Positions 32,220 to 44,430 of a DNA stretch of 64,000 nt are shown in pieces; the stretch's first letter is position 1, and every line of letters begins with the position of its first letter. A model generated the notes under the pieces. That model was not told the origin of the DNA, did no database searches, and worked only from the letters and a program-made list of their open reading frames with translations. This DNA comes from Chalciporus piperatus (taxonomy: Eukaryota; Basidiomycota; Agaricomycetes; Boletales; Boletaceae), in NCBI GenBank assembly GCA_038093975.1, contig JBBPTG010000003.1, positions 744,001-808,000 of the forward strand, in the 5' to 3' direction. The translations under genes were made by a program, and so were the position numbers.

Positions 32220-33475
32220 ATGGCTGACTCCACATCTCAAACGCAAAGCAACGTCTCCAGCGAAGCCTTCGAGGCCCTCATTGACCTCCTCGCAACCGAT
32301 GGCATCGACGAACAACCCACGACCCTTCCTGCAGCGCGTACCCGTGCCCAAACAGACGTGACATTGAGGGATGTTTCAGGAAGACTCGACTTTGATAAGA
32401 TTCGTCTCATGTTTGCAGGCCAACCTGACAATCCTCTCGTCTCGCACGTTGCAGAATCTCTTTCAGATGGCGCACGACGCTCGATGCGACGGAGCGAGGA
32501 GGGAGACAGTGACGACGAACCACTGCCTTCTCATCGGAGCACCCCAAATGTTCCCTTTCTTCCAATCTCCCCTCCGCCGCCACCGCCAGTGAATCAGGGT
32601 ACTGGCAGCGGTCACAGGCGCAGTTCGACGTTTGGGAATCAACCCTGGGCTGGAGTGCTAGGGGCTGACAGCGGGAAAGGTGCCAACGTACGCAGTTATC
32701 CCTCGTTTGTTCGCACCGTAGTGATTCTAACCCCCCGATCGTAGCAGGATTTGCCACCAGGCTCAGGCTCAATACCCGACCAACCCCTCTCGTTCGACGA
32801 GCTGAACAACGCACTTATAAATGCCCATGCAGAAGTAAAGTCACTTCAACAACAATACGACGAACTTGGTGCTTTGGTATCGAAGCGTTTTGGAAACCAA
32901 GTCAAGGAGAGACATCAGCCTGAATCTTCTGGAGTTAATGGGGCAATTAAACAAGTAGAGGATGACCCGCCGCGTGACAAGAAGGAAGGCGAGCCCATTG
33001 ATCCACAGCTCGGAACAGGAGGTCCTCGAGTGCAGCCGGACGAAGCCCGTTCTCCGTCATCTCTTCCCTCAGATGTTCCCCTCGAGGTTGCGAATCTCAC
33101 GGAGAATGAGGCAAAGAAGGTGTTGGCTGTAAGTACAGCATCACCTGCTCCGCGAATTGTGACTGATATGTTGTCCATACGCAGACACTAGTGACCATGT
33201 TGAACCTCTCACCGGCAGCAATGGCCCCCTTGGCTACCGTTCCACCTTCGACTTCGTACTCACCTCCTCAAATTCAAGGTCAACACGATATAAACTCTCT
33301 CACGCGTGCGGTCAAGTTCGTCAGAGCGGTTGATGAGCTTGTTTGGCGACGGTCTGTGACGACTTCGTCCGGTCCTCGTGCATTGCAGCCCGTATTTTCC
33401 GAGGACAACATTGCGGCGCTTCTCTCCCGACTTGAGCTATGGGAGAGGGCCGTCCGGAGACCCTCCAGAATATGA
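32220..33475 (+). CDS. Conserved-looking hypothetical protein, 379 aa
   Basis: Three exons, 32220-32687, 32748-33128 and 33185-33475, all phase 0. I do not recognise a domain. Exon 1 encodes MADSTSQTQ, ALIDLLATDGIDE, LRDVSGRLDFDKIRLMFAG and a Pro-rich stretch. Exon 2 holds a short helix with coiled-coil character (FDELNNALINAHAEVKSLQQ) followed by a disordered Pro/Glu/Ser region. Exon 3 has a tidy helical end (LTRAVKFVRAVDELVWRR, NIAALLSRLELWERAVRRPS). The clean splicing and the ordered ends argue for a real gene. It lies upstream of RTC1 on the same strand with about 300 bp between. Confidence 0.75.
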
Positions 33476-33772
33476 GGGAGTCGTCTTGCTCCACGTGAAG
33501 AACGGGTCCCTCCCCGTTCCGCTTGTGTCTATGCTGGACCTTGTTGCTGGCGTTGTCGATTTCTCCGTGTGCACCTATTGATATACCCGACCTCATTTTC
33601 ATTCCAATCGAACATTATACCCCGACGCTCTGATTTTTTTGATTCATATATACCTGTTGTATAGAACGTAGATTATACCAGCGAGCTGTTTTGACGGTAG
33701 ACAGGGAGACTTCCGAATTTGGTAATCTCGCTCTGGCGCTGACCGCGACGACGACGAGCAGCACTGAGAGGA
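33476..33772. other. Short intergenic region before RTC1
   Basis: About 300 bp. No gene; 'atatatacctgttgtatag' near 33648 is the only AT-rich promoter-like word. Confidence 0.3.
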
Positions 33773-36700
33773 ATGCAGGCGACAATCCACCGACGGTCCT
33801 CGACGTTCACCGCAGCTGCCCCACCATCGCTGCAAGGCTTCACGGGGGATCTGTTCTCGGACTCGCGGTTTCATGGATACCAGGGACCTAATCGGAACGT
33901 GCGTCTATCTCGTGCGACTACCAGCGGAGGAGGAACAATCGCCAAAAGTGAAGACGGTGTGAGGTGTGTAGTCGCAGGGAGAGAATGTCAGTCGGATCCC
34001 CTCGTCTTCTACTTCACGTCCACTCACGTCGTGCCAAACAGCTCTGCGTATCCTGCGCTTGGGTGATCCAGAAGAGACACCCGCCGTGGACCAAAAATCA
34101 GTCGTTGGACGCGGTGGTCATCGTATCGAATCGACGCGGAACCTCTGGGATGGAAGCGGGCTCAAGATTGACAGCGCAAGCACCGACGTTGCGTGGTGTA
34201 GCGGCAGTTCGTGGTCTTACTGTCTACCCTCCGCTTGCTCTCACTGAGATATCTGGCAGATTACAACAACAAGATACTGACGAGTGCCAGGAATGGCGAT
34301 CTCATCATGTGGGATCTGAACAAGTCGGGCAGTACGAAGTATGGTAGGTGTCCCCCGCCGTCTGCTTTAATGACTAACTCGTATGCAGAGAGAAAGACCA
34401 AGAATCACATTCGTTCCATCCACAAGCTGTCTTGCTCATCGATTGTTCCGTACTACTGTATCACTGGCTCTGCAGATGGTGACATGCGCATCTGGGTACG
34501 TTCGCATATACGCTGTGTTTGTCGTGTACCAACGTTCCCCAGGATTTACGGGACATGTCTCGTTCGGTGATGAAAATTCATCATCCAACTTCAGTGCGGT
34601 CACTCGTCTTCTCGTCTTCCCTCTCCCATCCATTGCAAGCCATAGTCGGTCTCGACAACGGCTCTATATATCGCTGGGATCTGCAAATGGGTCAACGTGG
34701 TCAGCTTGATCGCTTGCCTGTCGCGCATACAGGCCCGATTCTTGCCCTGGATTGGTGTAACGCGTCCGGAACGAGCAAGGGTGCGGAAACCGTTGGGACG
34801 CAGTTAGAGAGGAGCTGGATCGTAAGCGGTGGGCTTGATCATACAGTGAAGGTATGTCACAACTGCTTTCCCGACCGTCGACGCTGACTATGTAAAGGTT
34901 TGGGATCTCCCTGGGTCGAGTACATCATCACACATTGCGAACAAACCAGCATACACCCTACATCCCTCTTTTCCTGTCCGACGTGTTCTCTGGCGACCCG
35001 ATTATCCTTGTGAACTTGCATTGGTCTCCAATGCCGAGTTTAGTGGGTCTGGTGCGGAGATGTTGGCGAGCCCTCGAATGCAGAACGTTACTCCCAGCTT
35101 CATTTCAGTGGTCAATCCCGTGCCTGAATCTAAAGACGCGGAAGGAAAGTCGGGAATAGTGGGGGATGCCGTCGAGATTTGGGATGTTCGGCGTGGGTGG
35201 ATCGGCAAATGGACGGTCGATGCGAGCGTCTCAGAGGGTGGAGTGACCGGTATGGTTCCTTTTCAAACATCTACTACTCCTCCGGGACTCAAATGATTTT
35301 AGATGCTGCCTTCCGCGATTCGCATGCAGTCTTGGTTCAGCAGGCTTCAGGGAGCTTCGCCCAGATAGATCTTAGGTATTCGCATCGCCCCATCGATGCT
35401 ATCCCAAGGCAGGGACTGTCATGGAATACTGTCGACGGCTTAGATGGCGCGCTTGCTTTCGTTGCTGACAAGAGAGCGAAATGGGAGGTCCCTTACGACG
35501 ACGTGTGAGTTGCCTGCTCATCCAAATGGCACATCGTTCGATGCTAACGTATCGCAGGCGCCCGGACAAGCGTTCTTTGCTCGCTGACCGCAAGTTTAGA
35601 GTGAAAGCGCTAGGTGACAAGATCCGCACTCCTGGTCTACAGAATATGGGAGTGTATGTGCGTGTGTCTCCAACCGAGGATACGGGGCCAGACGAGTTCG
35701 CGAGACTTGCCAAGGGTTATGTCGTCCCCGAGAAGCCGGCCCAGAAGAAAGAAGTTTGTGCTTTGAATGCCGAGGTTAGTCTCCTTCGTTCATTGACCGT
35801 TGACTAGTCCAGTGGAATCGACGTTCCTCTAGGTTGCTCTGCAAGCTGGCAATATGCACGCTGCTCAGGCATGGATCTTACTGGGATCGCTCCTGACAGA
35901 CATCGTCCCAGAATCAATCACCACTTCGATATCCGCAACCAAAGGCGGCCCGCTCGTTCACTCAAGTTCTGCGCCCGCTGCACTCTTTTTGAATGAATGT
36001 GTCAATTCGCATGGTTCAGGGCTGATATCCAAAGCGGCATCGCACCGCGCAACTTCTGCCGATTCCTCCGTCCAATTGGCTCAATCCCCACTCCACTCCC
36101 CATCTCACTCACGCAGCGGAATTAGTCAAACCAATCCTCAAACTCCCCATTCTGCATCAGTTCATGGTGGCAGTCCCGTCATTCCTGCCTCCGGTGAGGA
36201 GCGGAAACATTCACGACACTCTGTTGAGGCCCAACAAGCACCTTCGACAACGAAGCCCCCTCCAAACTCGCGTAATCTGACCCCTGCATCTTCCGCGTCG
36301 TCTTCGCCCCGTCATGCCCCCGTTTCTCTCCCTGCAACGCCTGTGCTCCCACCCACGACAACGATGACACCGACCACCGTGGCTGCACGAAGGCCGTCCA
36401 TCTTCGTCCCGACAACTCCGCACGCCCGTCGCCCATCCGTGTATAGTCGCGAGAGTCCGAGTGTGGCTAGCGCTAGCATCAGCGACAAAAGCCTCCGACA
36501 TGTTGGCGAAGGCGCGTTGGATGACTCTGATTCTTCGGAGGGCGCCGTGAGCGACAGCATCGCCGAGAGTCACGTCGCTGGCAGCGAGGCCGATCATGCG
36601 TCGGTGGATGTGACGCTTGCGCCTACGCCTGCGTCTGCGCCTCCGAGATCGTTGATGACCAAGGCTCGCAGTTTGAGTTCCGGGCGTGCAGGACCTGTTC

Positions 36701-38191
36701 ATCCAAGTCCTCTCTCCCGTCTTGCGGGCCAACAGCAATGGACGGAGGACGAAGAGGAAGATTCCAAACGTCCTCTAGACGACGAAGACGACGAAGCGAG
36801 TCCTTCGCCAGTCTCATCGGACACGGATGGAGAGCGGAGCGACGAAGACTCGGACGCAGGGGTGAGACGACGGACGGTGACGGTGAAAGCCCGTCCGATC
36901 ACGCGGTCGAGGTCGAGGAAGAACTCGAGCGCGAATGCGAGGCGGGTGAAGAGTCGGAGTCGAAGCTCGACGGTAGCGTCGCTGGCTGCGCCGCTGGTTT
37001 CTCCTGCTCAGTCGTCTCCGAGTGGGACGCCTGGGTCGCCACAGCAGCGTCATCAGAGTGCGAATGGTGCGTTGGTGAGAAGAGGAAGTCAGAGCAGTGT
37101 GCAGACTGTGATCGCTGCGTCTATTCGGGATCAAGAGAACGAGGTTGGTATGGTGGAGGTGGAGAACGAGGTGGACGTGGAGGTGGAACCTGCGAGTTGG
37201 GCTGAGATGGGTCATAGGCAGAGAGTAGAGGTCACGGAGGAAGAGCATCAATTGCGAGAAGCGGGCTGGCATGCACTGCGGGATGCACTCGAGGAATATG
37301 CTGACGAGGTGGGTTTTCTGCCATGTTAAAAGAGGCCAGGAATCTGACGAATGAGATGTTCAGGGTGACGTGCAGATGTGTGCGATGTTAACGTTGGTGG
37401 CTCCCGAGGAGCTCAAGGTAGATCTCGGTCGAACGATACAATTTGTTGAGGCATATGTCGGTCAGTGGGCGCGGTTGCGTTCGTGTTGTTGGTCGTGTCT
37501 CACACCCTTGCCCCCAGACATGCTGATGCGACATCGACTTCACACCTGTGCAGCATACCTGCGCAAGTATTCCCAGTTGGAGGAAATCCAGAAATCGACA
37601 AGAGTACGCCCCTTCTCACGCGTTCATCCGCTTTTTGCTGTATGCTCACTCGCTGCGAACAGCTCGAGACCATCATCTATACTGCCTGCCGTAAATGCCG
37701 CAAGCCTATCATGGCTGTCCGTTCGAGGAATCCATTCGTGAGAGCGACTCATTCAATCTGCACCAATTGCAAGGAGGCAGTGGCGAGATGTTCGATATGG
37801 TACGCCATCTGATGCTTGTCCGGTTAACGACGTGGCGTTGATTTGGTATCCGCACAGTCATCTTCCCGTTCGCACCCTCATCTTCCAATGCTCTATATGT
37901 TCCCATGGAGGTCATCAAGAGTGTTACAGACTTTATTACATGGAACGACCCATGGTCGAGCTGCCAGTCTCTTCGATCACACGAGGACGACCACTACAAA
38001 GAGATCAGGATGGAGGGAACGAGGCAGAGGAAAGACGGAGTGGACCTGGGAGAGTGGGAGAAAGGAGTATATCGGGACATCCTTGTGCGGCTGGATGTGG
38101 CCACTTGTGTTGGGCTGCTGTGGGTCAGAGGAGCAATAATCGGGATAGTTCATCCAATCTTGACCCGAGGACGAAGAGTACTTCGCGCTGA
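33773..38191 (+). CDS. RTC1: RTC1/WDR24-like subunit of the SEA (GATOR2) complex
   Basis: Long multi-exon gene for a WD40-plus-RING protein. WD40 part: NKILTSARNGDLIMWDLNKS, SIHKLSCS, CITGSADGDMRIW, GLDNGSIYRWDLQ, HTGPILALDWC, WIVSGGLDHTVK and VWDLP, then VEIWDVRRGWIG. A long Ser/Pro/Asp-rich disordered segment (about 36,000-37,180) follows, then the alpha-solenoid part (MCAMLTLVAPEEL, FVEAYV, DMLMRHRLHTCAAYLRK) and the C-terminal zinc RING (CRKCRKPI, CTNCKEAVARC, FQCSICSHGGHQEC, CAAGCGHLC). In yeast RTC1 works at the vacuole in the SEA complex that regulates TORC1 in response to amino acids. The start at 33773 is the first ATG of the open frame. Introns are about 50-60 bp; one junction near 34,200 is uncertain. 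Confidence 0.88.
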
Positions 38192-38340
38192 CTCAATTAT
38201 AGTGAGTTTGAAAACGTTTGGGAGTTTGATGTCAACTTGTCAATGGTGAGTTATTGCAACGGTATGTTTCATCTTCCAATAATTGTCCGATAACCTACAA
38301 AACGTCCCGATTCATTCAGCGTGACACTTGAGCTTATTCC

Positions 38341-39550
38341 TCAGTCCACCCAGCTTCTCGGCTCCTTCAATATCTTCAACATTTTCGACTCTTCTGTGTC
38401 CTGATCTTCGGCCCCGAGATCACTACAATATTCCCACCTCGCCTCTGGAGGCATTCCCACCAATACATTCTCCGCCATCACTCCAGGGGCAGCAAGCCCG
38501 AACTTGGTTCCTCTATCAACCGCGAGGTTAAACTCCACAGCACGACCGCGACGCAAAAGCTGCCACCGCCTCTCAGAAGGAACGAGAGGTGCGTCCTTGC
38601 GTCTTTTAAGAATGACTTCAAAAGACGGAAGGAAGCTATCCCCAAGGGACCTGACGAGCTCGTAGAGTGCCTCTTGGGAGCTCAGACGTGCGCTAGTTTC
38701 CTCCGATACTCCCTGTTGGCCGCTAAGCAATGCGCGCATGGGGTCGGAGTCCATGTCGTCGAATCGAACGCCCCCGATCCCTCTGTGTTCATGTCTGTGT
38801 GGGGTGAAGAGATAGTCATCGCACGACTTCTTGAATGGGGGGTAGACTGATGAGCCGGTGTTGTTGACGTCGCTCCACGTATCACACGCTGTCTTGAGCG
38901 TCGTGTGGAAGTGACGAAAGTCTTCTTCATTGATGTAAAAGGGGGTCATGTCGGTGATGACGCCGAACCACCAGGCTATGACATTTGGTCCCTGTTCCGG
39001 TTCCTGATCTGAACCACCGGCGGGCGTCGCGGGGTCACAAGGAGGTGGAAGCGGCCCATCGAGAACTTCAAAGTATCGATAGTTGGCGTGGACGCCTGGC
39101 ACGTGAGGGTTACGTGGGTGTAAGATCAGACTAAGACCTGCTGCAAAGAAGGGGAGACTTTGATCGACGTTTTTGAGAGCCGAGTGAGCTGTGCTCATCT
39201 GCTTGATAGCTGCGGGTGGAAGGATCCCGTTTATCGTCGAGATATTCACTCCTGCTTTCTCGATCGGATGGTTTATTGTCACTGTGTTGCGTCGATCTGA
39301 GGACTCGGAGATGCTAGACGCGGACACAGAGGAACGTACCGAGGGAAGTTGAAGATGGTGTATCAAGGGGCGGGAATGTGTAGGAGACACCACCTCCGCC
39401 CTGTTCAAGTTCACGGGTCCACGGCTCGTGTCTGAACTTGGTCCCGGGCGTATACGTTTCTAGCCTGTCGACGATGGTCTTTTGTAGATCCGTAATGTAT
39501 TCAGACATGCGCTCGCGCATAGGTTTGGCTTGAGACTTCAAGGTGATCAT
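38341..39550 (-). CDS. HEM13: Coproporphyrinogen III oxidase (oxygen-dependent)
   Basis: Two exons, 39550-39340 and 39296-38341, give about 388 aa. It oxidatively decarboxylates coproporphyrinogen III to protoporphyrinogen IX in heme synthesis. Diagnostic blocks are all present: GGGGVS near the N-terminus, EKAGVNISTINGILP, FFAAGLSLILHPRNPHVPG, ANYRYFEV, WWFGVITDMTPFY, CDDYLFTPHRHEHRG, GGVRFDD, SFLPSFEVILKRRKD, LRRGRAVEFNLAVDRGTKFG and a final PPEARWEY. The frame continues upstream through a polypyrimidine tract and AG just before the ATG, so a short untranslated or coding 5' exon is possible. It is convergent with RTC1, whose stop codon is 149 bp away. Confidence 0.95.
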
Positions 39551-39917
39551 CGTAATACTGCGGGGGGGAAACAACCTGCGTGAGTAGTTGTCGATCGTGA
39601 CAGATCATAAGACGATGCAGACGATGATTGATCCAAATCTGGTGAGCCGGGAATTGAGAGCGAGTAGAGCTTGCCTGTTAACTCTCAAGGAAGATGTCCG
39701 GCCTGGGGAAAGTTGATCATGATTGGGGCCACTAATTAATACCACCCTTGTACACGGTATCGTCGCCATAGAAGTACATTATACATACTGACATGGCCAG
39801 TAACACTATGGATGTCGTATTATCTGATATATGATTGTGACTTGGAGCCATCGATCCAGATGAATATATACTACAAATGCCCCCGCCGCCTTCGTGGAAT
39901 GCAATTGTTCCAAATGA
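39551..39917. other. Intergenic between HEM13 and the membrane protein gene
   Basis: No gene. Contains the HEM13 upstream region on the minus strand. Confidence 0.35.
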
Positions 39918-41110
39918 CTATATCCCTGATGCCTGAGCCTCACATCTGGGAGCCAGGGCGACCGATGTCTCGGGGGGGAAAGAGCTCGGAAATCCATGTG
40001 AACTGGCCTGACTCGGAAGACCGATGACGCTGGTGAACTGTACGACGCTGGTGGCACCCGCGACCACGGAGTGCTCAAGGTCACTGGATGGTTTGTGGAA
40101 TAGGCGGTAGGCGAGAGTGACGAATACGAGGGCGTTGCAGACGAGTAAAGCGAGAGCAGTCTGTTATAGGTGATTGTCAGCATGGGATTCGATTGGGAAC
40201 ACTGGAAAAGAGGCTTTCCTTTATGTGGACTATGATAAGCGTCACCGAGGTGCTTGCTTCGAGAAGAAGGGTTGAATGAATGATTGTAATCCCAGTAATG
40301 AGAATTGAAGCGGAAAAAGCAGCGAGAATGAGGATGCGCCGATCACGAGAGAGTTTCACGCTCCGGAGATACACAGCGGGGGCAATGACAAGTATAGTGT
40401 CGGAAATAATATCCGCTTGAAACGAATGTGTCAGTGTCAGGCAAGCAGCCTCTAAAAATCAAACGGTGCAAATCAGTGACTCACTAATTAGTTGAGCCAG
40501 GGCTACGGACTTGGAGACTGTTGCAGAGTCCGCAAATTGACAGAGATCCTGTACGCATATTACTAGTTTCTGCGCGACGAGCGCAGTCCACATCACTAAA
40601 AACAGGGCACCAATACAATATGCAACACGTTGCGACTTTGGGGAAGGGTTTGCTATGCGAACAACTGAGGATAGAATACTCATCCGAGCGAACCTAAAGT
40701 TTGGGTAGGGAATGAATGATTGTTGATCCTCTTTTCTTGTGCCCTTACCAAAGAACGCATGTGAGTGTCACGGTCGAAAGCCAATGTGATGTTAGATCTA
40801 TTCGAGGGAGCTGCTCCTCTAAAAATTGAGTGAATTGTAACAACCCCACCCGGAGGTAAAACTCAAGAACTCACGGTTCGTGGGGACCTGTTGGGTCCAG
40901 ATGCTAACAAAACACACTATGTCGCAAACGACCGCTAAGGAGGCCCAGATGTCTTCCCACCAAAACCTCTTAATACATCGACGATACACTAGCCGAGCTG
41001 TTGTGACCGATATGGCGATACCATGTGCAACCGTTGCAGAAACTGACGATTGATTCGTTACTTTGCACGAAAAAAGTAGTTGGTGACGCACTTTGGACTT
41101 CGGGGGCCCA
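39918..41110 (-). CDS. Multi-pass membrane protein of unknown function
   Basis: Several exons on the minus strand, with the stop TAG at 39920-39918. The first clear block, VSATVAHGIAISVTTARLVYRR followed by IKRFWWEDIWASLAVVCDIVCFVS, is the pattern of a basidiomycete family with about seven membrane helices (short Arg-rich loop, then W-[WD]-[ED]). Later exons add hydrophobic segments (YCIGALFLVMWTALVAQKLV; ILILAAFSASILITGITIIHS; TALALLVCNALVFVTLAYRLF) and a short cytoplasmic tail (KPSSDLEHSVV). The exact start is not resolved: the first open segment before VSATV reads in another frame. A receptor or transporter role is possible but not shown. Confidence 0.55.
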
Positions 41111-42568
41111 CAGCTGTGGCCCACTCATGGAGTGCAAACGGCACGGAAATTTTGAAAAGATTGGATCAGGATGGGAGGAGAGGAGAGGAGAGGGGCCCTT
41201 TTGGAGAGTGAAATATACTGACACGCCGTATGCCTGCAGTGTAGCGCAGTTATTTGCTACTTATTGCAGCACTCATTGACTGATTCAGTGATTGACATGA
41301 GTCCCACGAAATGTCAGACCTAAAGGTACTTATGTCCAGTTTATGTCCTCGCAAATCTCTCCATGTCCAACTTGGCAAAACCCCGGCTGCAATACCATAC
41401 ACTGGTCTATTGTAGATTGGCAACATACTTCAAGTCATCGCTGGATGAACATATACTACAGAACACTCGCTACCACCTTCGTGTATATAAAAAAAGAATG
41501 TGATTGATTAGAGGACAGTCCAAGCAACTACGTCATGCCTGACTCGAAAGCAATAGAATACTAGATCTAGACGGATGTTTTCACAAGTACCTTCAATGAC
41601 AGAGTGCTCGAGGTCATGTGAACCAGGCGGTGGATGAGAGTAACCAATACGAGGGCGTTGCACACGTGCACGAGCAAAGCCAGTGCAGTCTGTGATAAGT
41701 GGGTCATGACAGCGGATGCATTGTTGTTCGCAAGCGGCAAACGAACACCATCGGGATGGAGTCTCAACAGATGGAAAACATCTCGGCATGCTGAGCCAGG
41801 GTCCAGGTACATAATAAGGCAATTGTGTCTATTACGGTATCACATACTCTCGTTCCTGCCCGATGATCTGCTTCAAGCCTCTGCTTGCCCATGATGCGCA
41901 TCGTTCGACTGCACATCTGTGCAGGACTCGCTCGACTCGTTTGACTCAAGTTGCCAGTTTCCCAATCCATTGGTTCGCTGCGCTACATGATGGATCCGAG
42001 AATTGACTCGTAAATGCGACGGTATAACACTACTAGGATCGATGAGGAACAGCCACCGCCAGCACATGACGGCTGTAACGTATAAGAAATTTGATCCGGA
42101 GTCGGTCCGACACTCTCAATATCACATCAACTTGGTGGCCAAGTCGCGAGTCGGTCCGCCACCTGATCAACCATGTGATTATTCCAGCTTCCTCTCATGG
42201 AGATCAGTGGAGATCTAAGGGAAAGACCAGTCTCACCTTCCCCGAGACTCTCTCCTTGGCCTTTTGAATTTCCCTTCGATCACTGGCTCGATTCGTTTCC
42301 ATATTAAAGCATTCCGTTCTGTGATAGAGGCTTCCTTGTTTTGCCCCCGCGAGGACCTGGTCGCTGGTCACGATGCACACTCGTCACCTTGACGGCCCTT
42401 GGTTCCCCAGCAGGTCAGGCGTCACACCTGACCTGCTGGGAACTTAGTAAGAGCTGTCAAAGCATGTCAAGTACTGACATCTCGTTAAAAGCACGCACGA
42501 TATCAATTCTTATCTCTTGTTCTCTTCACCTCTCAGACCTCCCAACCTCCCTCTGCATCGTAACGAGG
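41111..42568. other. Long non-coding stretch with one gene fragment
   Basis: Apart from the 3' fragment of the membrane protein at 41.56-41.70 kb, I find no supported gene in these 1.46 kb. A purine run (ggaggagaggagagg) lies near 41180. A short inverted repeat (ccagcaggtcaggcg facing cctgacctgctgg) is at about 42400-42445, just upstream of the acetyltransferase. Confidence 0.4.
41560..41700 (-). pseudogene. Fragment of a duplicated membrane protein gene
   Basis: The stretch reads TALALLVHVCNALVLVTLIHRL and then a diverged SSTLSL, matching the last helix and tail of the membrane protein at 39.92-40.16 kb. An outer flank ('gaacatatactacag', 'ccttcgtgtat' near 41455-41490) also matches 39860-39900. 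The rest of the gene is absent. Confidence 0.65.
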
Positions 42569-43913
42569 ATGGCTCAGTCAGAATTTGCCTCGCTCACATT
42601 ATTCCCAGCTACACGAGCTCAAGCAATCGAAGCGCAAAAGCGAACATGGCCGCAATGGGGAGGTACGCTCACTGAGGAGCAGTTTCTCCAGCGTTACGCC
42701 AATATGGATGACATGGAACACGCGGTTGACTCCAAAATGATTACATGGTCAGGCTATTCGGTCTTCGACTCGAGTCCATAAGCTCACTCATGACGAATTC
42801 CAGGGTACTCGCCCCGAGAGACGACCCGGAAACCCTTGACTTCATGTGCGCCTGTGAAACGTCAGTAAATCAAGTCGTCGTTGAAGTTACAGTACGTTGA
42901 TTTGACAGATGACCACAGTTACAAGCGACAGGCACTCGTTCGATACTCAGGGTCGAAAGAGCTTAAGGAAGTTGCCAGCTACGGCGTAGCGTGCGTCTTC
43001 ACCCCACCTCATAAACGAGGAAAAGGATACGCGTCCCACATGATGCGGCTCCTACATTGGGTTACCGGCGGAAGAACATCCGAGTTCAACCTTCCCCCCT
43101 TCCCGGCAGAGTGGGGCGCCCCTCCTCCAGAGGTCAAGGAAGCAGGAAATGGATTGTTCTGTAACCTGTACAGCGACCTCGGAAAGGACTTTTACAATCA
43201 GACTGGCCCTGGAATCGAGAAGGAAAGTGGATGGGAGGTCAGGGGTCCTATCTCGTCGACATGGGAAATCCCTCAGGAAGCAGCGGTTCAGCAAAGCGGC
43301 ATGCAGAGCGAATGGACCTCGTACACCTACGGAGAACTCGAAACTCTCTGGGCGAAAGACGTCCAGCTCATCCGACGCACGATGGAGAATCTCCCTGAGT
43401 CAAGCCCAGACTACCACACCGAACGCCCCAAGGCATTCATATCATACCTTCCAGACAAAGGTGTGGGGTCATTCAACGTCTACCGCTCCGCGTACGCTAC
43501 CGAGGACATCGTGAAGATGGACATTTATGCCGTCGAGAAGAAGAATGGTAACCCCGACCAACCAGCTTACGCTGCGTGGGCGGTCGACGTGCGCCCACTC
43601 CCTGCTACTCTCCTCGTCACTCGGATCCACTCGACAGAGTCTGATTTCCCCGAGCTTCTTGGACAGATTCAAGAGGTAGCGAGGAAGAGTGGCGTTACAA
43701 GGATGGAAATATGGGGCATCCCGAAGCATTTGTTGAAAGTGGTTGAGGAGACAGGTGGACGTACTTTCGAGAGGAAGGAACACCTAACCTCGATCAAGTG
43801 GTACGGTGAAGGAAAAGCCGAAGATATCGAGTGGGTCTTCAACCAGAAGTACGTTTTCAATTCACGGTTTCAAAACAATTTTACTAACTCGTCGAAGGTT
43901 CTGCTGGTGTTAA
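42569..43913 (+). CDS. LYC1-like GNAT-family N-acetyltransferase
   Basis: Start ATG 42569 (MAQSEFASLTLFPATRAQ). The first intron joins ITW to VLAPRDDPETLDFMCACET; the long exon carries RKxGSKELKEVASYGVACVF-type strands and the acetyl-CoA loop PPHKRGKGYASHMMRLLH. The last intron (gtacgt..gaag) leads to the end NQKFCWC with the stop at 43911-43913. In yeasts LYC1 acetylates lysine at N6 as the first step of lysine catabolism; substrate here is inferred from overall similarity only. The second half (VGSFNVYRSAYATEDI onwards, with IEWVFNQKF) is the C-terminal domain typical of this subfamily. The junction near 42862-42890 is not resolved in frame, so that intron or a small lesion needs cDNA evidence. 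Confidence 0.8.
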
Positions 43914-44430
43914 TGGGAGTGTAAGCTACAGCTATTCCCGTGTGTGTAGGCTAGAAATACAGTTCGTTCGAATGTCGTGATTTTCGTCTTCTGCGCAGGT
44001 CCGCAAAGAGCTCGAGGACCACGCTGATTAGCACGTCCACAGCGAACATACATGTCCGCTCGTGTACCGAGTTCCGTTCTTGTTAAACACAAAAAGCATA
44101 TATGTACGTACAGTCCTATGTTCCATGAGGGGAGGACATCTCCCTCATCATGCAAGTGGCAAGTCGGCGACACCACCTGTGTGATATGACAACTTGTCGG
44201 GCTCGTGTTGGTGTCGGGAACTTGAAAGGCTACTGGTTGCCGACGGTCGGCCGATAAGTATCTAAGTAAAGACGGACTTGCCCGCGGGTCAGGTTAGAAA
44301 GGCTTGAACTGACTCGATAAGAGTTGACATATCGCAAATGTGCAGCTGACCAATCGTACAAGTAGGGAGCTACTGATTTCACACAATAATATAGTGCTCG
44401 AGTCATTTCTCGAATGAGGGGGGCCGCCCC
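43914..44430. other. Intergenic up to the truncated 2OG copy
   Basis: No gene. The last part (44270-44430) has no similarity by eye to the 2OG gene, so the duplicated block starts sharply at 44431. Confidence 0.45.
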
